A stretch of 10,592 nucleotides of DNA from Pseudomonadota bacterium. Lineage in GTDB: Bacteria; Pseudomonadota; Alphaproteobacteria; Rhizobiales; Rhizobiaceae. The position numbers and the translations under genes are program-made. The notes under the pieces are model-generated. The model worked only from the letters and a program-made list of their open reading frames with translations, did not search any database and had not been told where the DNA came from. Location: contig JAEWOP010000196.1 of assembly GCA_023399635.1 (NCBI GenBank), forward strand, positions 1-10,592. Direction: 5' to 3'. Positions within the stretch are counted from its first letter, which is position 1. Each line of letters opens with the position of its first letter. Below, piece by piece: positions 6,849-10,592 of this stretch.

Positions 6849-7520
6849 TCAGGAACGGAAGAGCCTGGAATGCTGTGTCTCGTGCCGGAGTGAAGCAATT
6901 TCTGCCCGGATACAGGAGGTGCCGAGGTCATCAAGGTGGGCACGTGCGGCACGGCCGGCTGCGCCGATGATCTCGTGTTCGACCGCCGCCAGTATCGCTA
7001 CCCCCTCCGCCTGACCGCAGGCCCCCAGCCGAATGCCGGCCGAGACCGCTTGCGACAGCGCGGCATGAAGATAGGCAGCAAGCGCATCTTCGATCGGCAC
7101 CAGATTGGCTGCCGCGACGGCACCCACTGCAACCGGAAAGGCGACGTCAGATGGCACACGATCAAACACCGGCCCGGGCCAGGCCCGCGCTGCGGCAAGA
7201 AAGGCCTTGCCGAGCGACAATGTCTCCAGATGACGCTCAGCCGAACCTGCAAGGGCCAGAGCGAACTCCGAAAGGTCAGCAAGTGCCGCGTCGCTCTCGT
7301 GCTGCCGCCATGCCTCGGCAAACAGCACCGCGTCGTTCCAGACGCTGCCATGCTGCAGGATCGTGACAAGCCAGCACTGAAGCCCGGCAGCATCGGCCAC
7401 CAGCCGGTCATGCACTGCCCGCTCCAGTCCGCCGGAATAGGCAAAGCCACCGATCGGAAAAGCCGGCGACATCCATGCCATCAGCCGAAGCAGCCCCTGA
7501 GTCCGAAGTGCTTCACCCAT
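6849..7520 (-). CDS. ureF: Urease accessory protein UreF
   Basis: UreF is an all-helical 223-residue protein that docks on urease with UreD and recruits UreG, acting as its regulator during nickel-site assembly. Family hallmarks are the N-terminal LLRLMAWMSPAFPIGGFAYSGGLE segment (positions about 11-33; the P-x-G-x-F-x-x-S-G-G-L-E core is diagnostic), the central DAVLFAEAWR helix, and the C-terminal SAGIRLGACGQ region before a conserved basic end. Length is typical. The ATG lies 5 bases after the ureE stop and has no clear Shine-Dalgarno sequence, so its translation is probably coupled to ureE. The cluster continues into ureG after 31 bp. Confidence 0.95.
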   Translation of the reverse strand: MGEALRTQGLLRLMAWMSPAFPIGGFAYSGGLERAVHDRLVADAAGLQCWLVTILQHGSVWNDAVLFAEAWRQHESDAALADLSEFALALAGSAERHLETLSLGKAFLAAARAWPGPVFDRVPSDVAFPVAVGAVAAANLVPIEDALAAYLHAALSQAVSAGIRLGACGQAEGVAILAAVEHEIIGAAGRAARAHLDDLGTSCIRAEIASLRHETQHSRLFRS

Positions 7521-7525
7521 TGCCG

Positions 7526-7987
7526 TTAGCCATGGGCATGATGATCATGGATTCCGTGGGCGTGATAGGCACCCCGGACGGGATGGAACGCCTCCTCGAC
7601 CTCGGCAACCGTCGCACCCAGTCCCTCCAGCATCTGCCGGATGACGTGGTCACGCAGGATCAGGATGCGTCCCTCCTCGATCTGCGCCGATAGATGGCGG
7701 TTGCCGAGATGCCAGGCAAGTTCGATCAGGTGCAGCGGATCGCGGGGCTTGATCTCGAACAGCTTCTCCGGAGCAGCCGCAATTGCGACATTGCTGCCAT
7801 CCTCGAGGATAAGCCGATCGCCCTCTCCAAACAGCACGGCCTCCTTCAGATCGAGCATGACCATCTCTCCGCTGGAAAGATGCAGCACCTTGCGGCGCAG
7901 GTGGCGCAGATCATGCGGGAGCGCGATGGTATCGACAGGCGGATCGGTGATGACGCCGGCGTGATGATAGGCAGTTATGCGTTGCAT
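7526..7987 (-). CDS. ureE: Urease nickel metallochaperone UreE
   Basis: UreE binds nickel and passes it to UreG for urease activation in the cytoplasm. The 153 residues contain the N-terminal peptide-binding-like domain (about 1-72) and the metal-binding domain with DPLHLIELAWHLGNRHLSAQI at about 83-103. There the His of GNRH (98) corresponds to the conserved interface nickel ligand. The C-terminus ends in a short His-rich tail: six His among residues 142-152 (YHAHGIHDHHAHG). Such tails bind extra nickel and vary greatly in length between species. The ribosome site GAGG overlaps the ureC stop codon and sits about 10 bases before ATG 7987, which suggests coupling to ureC. Confidence 0.96.
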   Translation of the reverse strand: MQRITAYHHAGVITDPPVDTIALPHDLRHLRRKVLHLSSGEMVMLDLKEAVLFGEGDRLILEDGSNVAIAAAPEKLFEIKPRDPLHLIELAWHLGNRHLSAQIEEGRILILRDHVIRQMLEGLGATVAEVEEAFHPVRGAYHAHGIHDHHAHG

Positions 7988-7999
7988 AAAGAAGAAGCC

Positions 8000-9709
8000 T
8001 CAAAACAGGAAATAGCGCTGCGCCATCGGCAGGACGGTCGCCGGTTCACAGGTCAAGAGCTCGCCATCGGCGCGAACTTCGTAGGTTTCCGGGTCGACTT
8101 CGATATGCGGCGTCAGCGAATTGTGGATCATCGAAGCCTTGGAGATGCCGCCACGTACGTTCTTCACCGCCACCAGTTTCTTTGCGACGCCGAGCCGCTG
8201 CGAAAGGCCTGCATCGAGCGATGCCTGGGAGACGAAGGTGACGGAGGAATTGGTCCGCAGCTTGCCATAAGCGGCAAACATTGGCCGGTAATGCATCGGC
8301 TGCGGCGTCGAGATGGAGGCGTTCGGATCACCCATCGGGGCGGCGGCAATGGCGCCGCCGAGCAGCACCATTTCAGGCTTCACGCCGAAGAAGGCAGGAT
8401 TCCAGAGCACGAGATCCGCCCGCTTGCCGACTTCCACCGATCCGATCTCGTGCGAGACGCCATGGGCGATCGCCGGATTGATCGTGTATTTGGCGATATA
8501 GCGACGGACGCGGAAATTGTCGTTCTCGCCCTTTTCCTCCTTCAACCGCCCGCGCTGGCGCTTCATCTTGTCGGCCGTCTGCCAGGTGCGGATCGCCACC
8601 TCGCCGACGCGGCCCATGGCCTGGCTGTCTGAAGAGATGATCGAAAAGGCGCCGATGTCGTGCAGGATGTCTTCGGCCGCAATCGTTTCCTTGCGGATGC
8701 GGCTTTCGGCAAACGCGATGTCTTCCGGGATCGAAGGCGACAGGTGATGGCAGACCATCAGCATGTCGAGGTGTTCGGCAAGGGTGTTGACCGTGTAGGG
8801 CCGCGTCGGGTTGGTCGTAGACGGGATGACGTTCGGCTGCCCGCAGACCTTGATGATGTCAGGCGCGTGGCCACCGCCCGCCCCTTCCGTATGGAAGGCG
8901 TGGATGGTGCGGTCTCTGATCGCCGCCACCGTGTTCTCGACGAAGCCGGATTCGTTCAGCGTATCGGTGTGGATCATCACCTGGACGTCGTATTCGTCAG
9001 CCACCGTCAGGCAGTTGTCGATCGCCGCCGGCGTCGTGCCCCAATCCTCGTGCAGCTTGAGCGACGACGCGCCCGACAGGATCATCTCCTCCAGCGGCTT
9101 CGGCAGCGAGGCATTGCCCTTGCCGGCGAGCGCGAGGTTCATCGGGAAGGCATCGAAGCTCTCGATCATCCGCTCGATGTGCCAGGCGCCGGTGCAGGTG
9201 GTGGCGAGCGTGCCATGCGCCGGCCCGGTACCGCCGCCCAGCATGCAGGTGAAGCCGCTCATCAGCGCTTCCTCGATCTGCTGCGGGCAGATGTAATGGA
9301 TATGCGCATCCATTCCCCCAGCGGTCAGGATCTTGCCCTCACCAGCGATGGCCTCGGTCGAGGGACCGACAATGATGGTCACGCCCGGCTGGGTATCCGG
9401 ATTGCCCGCCTTGCCGATTGCATGGATGCGGCCATCCTTGAGGCCGACATCGGCCTTGTAGATGCCCGTGTGATCGACGATCAGCGCATTGGTAATGACG
9501 GTATCGACAGCGCCTTCGGCGCGAGTCGCCTGGCTCTGCCCCATGCCGTCGCGGATCACCTTACCGCCGCCGAACTTCACCTCCTCGCCATAGGTGGTGA
9601 AGTCCTTCTCCACCTCGATGAAGAGCTCGGTATCGGCAAGCCGCACCTTGTCGCCAACGGTTGGGCCGAACATGGAGGCGTAAGCGGCGCGGGACATCTT
9701 GTGTGGCAT
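8000..9709 (-). CDS. ureC: Urease subunit alpha (catalytic)
   Basis: UreC is the catalytic subunit of urease (urea to ammonia and carbamate), with a two-nickel centre. The length of 569 residues is standard. The nickel and catalytic residues are all present by motif. His136 and His138 are in DAHIHYICPQQ, and the Lys218 to be carbamylated is in SSLKLHEDWG. His247 is in VMIHTDTLNE, His273 in AFHTEGAGGGHAPD, Asp361 in SSDSQAMGRVGE, and the mobile-flap Cys320-His321 in MVCHHLSPSIPED. An active enzyme is expected. ATG 9709 is preferred because MPHKMSRAAYASMFGPTVGDKVRLADT is the usual full N-terminus, with a modest GAGAG ribosome site 7 bases upstream. It lies 45 bp after the LprI-family gene and 12 bp before ureE. 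Confidence 0.98.
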   Translation of the reverse strand: MPHKMSRAAYASMFGPTVGDKVRLADTELFIEVEKDFTTYGEEVKFGGGKVIRDGMGQSQATRAEGAVDTVITNALIVDHTGIYKADVGLKDGRIHAIGKAGNPDTQPGVTIIVGPSTEAIAGEGKILTAGGMDAHIHYICPQQIEEALMSGFTCMLGGGTGPAHGTLATTCTGAWHIERMIESFDAFPMNLALAGKGNASLPKPLEEMILSGASSLKLHEDWGTTPAAIDNCLTVADEYDVQVMIHTDTLNESGFVENTVAAIRDRTIHAFHTEGAGGGHAPDIIKVCGQPNVIPSTTNPTRPYTVNTLAEHLDMLMVCHHLSPSIPEDIAFAESRIRKETIAAEDILHDIGAFSIISSDSQAMGRVGEVAIRTWQTADKMKRQRGRLKEEKGENDNFRVRRYIAKYTINPAIAHGVSHEIGSVEVGKRADLVLWNPAFFGVKPEMVLLGGAIAAAPMGDPNASISTPQPMHYRPMFAAYGKLRTNSSVTFVSQASLDAGLSQRLGVAKKLVAVKNVRGGISKASMIHNSLTPHIEVDPETYEVRADGELLTCEPATVLPMAQRYFLF

Positions 9710-9727
9710 TGGTGAACTCTCTGAAAA

Positions 9728-9756
9728 ATCGCGTCTAAAACCGGCCGGATCGCGTC
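9728..9756. repeat. Direct repeat flanking an 8-bp palindrome between lprI-like gene and ureC
   Basis: ATCGCGTC occurs at 9728-9735 and again at 9749-9756, exactly 21 bp apart, with the palindrome CCGGCCGG (9741-9748) between them. The right copy overlaps the stop codon of the LprI-family gene. It occupies most of the only gap above 40 bp within the cluster. Function, if any, is unknown; chance is possible. Confidence 0.4.
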
Positions 9757-10180
9757 AGTTGCCGCTCATCAGGTCCGTCTGTTCCTTCAGTTGCTGCGTG
9801 CGCTGCCGGGTCAGTTCCGCCTGGCAGCCGTAGATCAGCATCGGCTCCATCGTGCCGCCTCGGGCCTGATAACCATGGAAGGCACACTGGGCGTCGCGGA
9901 ACGCAAGCCATGCCCGCTGGGACCCCAGGAGGGCGTCTGCGGCACTGCCCAAGCCATCCGTGGCGTCTGCATCCCAGTCCTTCATCGCCTGGCGCGTGAC
10001 CTTGTATTGCGCATTCAGCTGTTCATCCGCCTCTGCGAAATCCTGCTCGGCGCAATAGGTCATCTCCATCTGCGTCATCGCGTTCTCGCAATCGACCTCC
10101 GGCTCGTCCTGCGCGAAAACTGGAGCCTTGACGAGAAGCACGCAACCGCACATCAGGAGCATGAGCAATGTCTTCGACAC
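9755..10180 (-). CDS. Secreted LprI-family (DUF1311) protein within the urease operon
   Basis: The 141-residue product starts with GTG, immediately after the ureB stop (TGA-GTG, no gap). GGGAG inside ureB, 8 bases upstream, supports this start. Residues 1-23 form a signal peptide with cleavage after VFA, so the protein should be periplasmic. There is no proper lipobox. The mature part has four cysteines (31, 43, 99, 119), as expected for two disulfides, and the signature LLGSQRAWLAFRDAQC at 84-99 followed by GG-ME-MLIYGC. This is the LprI/DUF1311 pattern, named after a mycobacterial lysozyme inhibitor; most members have no tested function. Lysozyme inhibition here is not established. Its tight position between ureB and ureC implies co-expression with urease, yet the enzyme is cytoplasmic and this protein exported, so its role in urea metabolism is unclear. 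Confidence 0.88.
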   Translation of the reverse strand: MSKTLLMLLMCGCVLLVKAPVFAQDEPEVDCENAMTQMEMTYCAEQDFAEADEQLNAQYKVTRQAMKDWDADATDGLGSAADALLGSQRAWLAFRDAQCAFHGYQARGGTMEPMLIYGCQAELTRQRTQQLKEQTDLMSGN

Positions 10181-10486
10181 TCAAAGCGCTCCCATGATCT
10201 TCTGCTGGAAGCCGTAGACTCGCCGATCGCCACCAAGCGGTATCAACGTCACCTGTCGTGTCTGGCCGGGCTCGAAGCGCACCGCCGTGCCGGCCGGAAT
10301 ATCGAGCCGCATGCCGCGGGTCATGTCCCGATCAAAGGAGAGGCCTTCATTGGTTTCGAAGAAATGGTAGTGGCTGCCGACCTGGATCGGCCTGTCACCG
10401 GTATTGGCCACCTCGATCACAATCGTCGGCCGCCCTGCATTGAGCTCGATTTCGCCTGCTGCGGCAATAACTTCGCCGGGGATCAT
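10181..10486 (-). CDS. ureB: Urease subunit beta
   Basis: UreB is the 101-residue non-catalytic beta subunit of the UreABC trimer. The family pattern is clear throughout: MIPGEV at the start, then NTGDRPIQVGSHYHFFETN at about 29-47, LSFDR, GMRLDIPAGTAVRFEPGQTRQV at about 58-79, and G-R-VYGFQQKIMG at the end. Length is typical of bacteria with separate ureA and ureB. ATG 10486 is preceded by GGGAG (10495-10499) at 8 bases. It follows ureA by 19 bp and abuts the LprI-family gene directly. Confidence 0.97.
   Translation of the reverse strand: MIPGEVIAAAGEIELNAGRPTIVIEVANTGDRPIQVGSHYHFFETNEGLSFDRDMTRGMRLDIPAGTAVRFEPGQTRQVTLIPLGGDRRVYGFQQKIMGAL
10189..10193 (-). promoter_or_regulatory. Ribosome binding site for the GTG start of the LprI-family gene
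   Basis: On the minus strand GGGAG inside the last codons of ureB lies 8 bases before GTG 10180. It supports the GTG start, which gives a positively charged signal-peptide N-terminus (MSK), over internal ATGs at 10162 and 10153. Confidence 0.6.
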
Positions 10487-10505
10487 GAATCAATCTCCCA
10501 TTCTC

Positions 10506-10592
10506 TTAACGTATCGGTTCATGCACGGTGACGAGCTTCGTTCCGTCCGGAAACGTCGCTTCCACCTGCACGTCGTGGATCATCTCGGCGAT
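10506..10592 (-). CDS. ureA: Urease subunit gamma (3' end only)
   Basis: The frame enters from the right edge and gives the last 28 residues before TAA. They include MIHDVQVEATFPDGTKLVTV and end in EPIR, the characteristic C-terminus of the 100-residue UreA subunit. The remaining roughly 72 residues lie outside the window. It is followed by ureB after 19 bp and is the first urease gene visible; ureD commonly precedes it in rhizobia, but that cannot be seen here. Confidence 0.93.
   Translation of the reverse strand: MAEMIHDVQVEATFPDGTKLVTVHEPIR

Noticed and set aside
6818..6952. 45-residue N-terminal extension of UreG from ATG 6952
   Set aside because: It overlaps the 3' end of ureF in another frame, is unlike UreG N-termini, and a clear AAAGGA site supports ATG 6817.
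8660..9715. Open frame of about 351 codons on the plus strand, opposite ureC
   Set aside because: It is entirely antisense to a textbook ureC with all catalytic residues. Its translation is Arg/His/Asp-rich and resembles no family, as expected from the reverse frame of a GC-rich gene. The same applies to 7694-8632.
1..10592. tRNA or rRNA genes, CRISPR arrays, insertion sequences, transposases or phage genes
   Set aside because: None are visible. Gene content, strand layout and coding style are uniform and consistent with core chromosome.

Overview
The window looks like ordinary chromosome of a GC-rich alphaproteobacterium, most probably in the Rhizobiaceae (Rhizobium/Agrobacterium/Ensifer type). 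The reasons are the protein style, the urease subunits encoded as separate small UreA and UreB genes plus a large UreC, and the insertion of a secreted LprI-type gene inside the urease cluster. The genus assignment is inference from sequence style; no search was run.

Layout, left to right. (1) 1-535, plus strand: the 3' end of a periplasmic substrate-binding protein of the NMT1/SsuA type, followed by a hairpin terminator at 564-592. (2) 536-813: intergenic DNA with only weak candidate promoter elements. (3) 814-5347, plus strand: a two-gene RND efflux operon with a periplasmic adaptor and an inner-membrane pump 13 bp apart. It is closed by a very strong intrinsic terminator at 5375-5401. No outer-membrane channel gene and no dedicated repressor gene are present in the window. 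(4) 5405-6209, plus strand: a monocistronic Crp/Fnr-family regulator resembling DNR/NnrR. It is preceded by an FNR/FixK-type box and an extended -10 in class II spacing, which suggests control by an FNR-type protein or by itself. (5) 6206-10592, minus strand: the urease operon, transcribed right to left as ureA (only its 3' end is present), ureB, an LprI-family gene, ureC, ureE, ureF and ureG. Gaps between these genes are 0 to 45 bp. ureD is not in the window and may lie beyond the right edge.

The urease genes form one functional unit. UreA, UreB and UreC make the nickel metalloenzyme that hydrolyses urea to ammonia and carbamate. UreE (with a His-rich tail) delivers nickel, and UreG (GTPase) with UreF (and UreD elsewhere) inserts it. 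All the expected active-site and nickel-site residues of UreC are readable, so the enzyme should be functional. The regulator gene and ureG converge and share the four bases CTAG as their opposing stop codons, with no terminator between them.

I do not see a clearly new biological system. The most noteworthy items are the LprI-type secreted gene inside the urease operon, the class II FNR-box promoter of the DNR-like gene, the zero-space convergent junction, and a hydrophobic insert and charged C-terminal tail in the RND pump.
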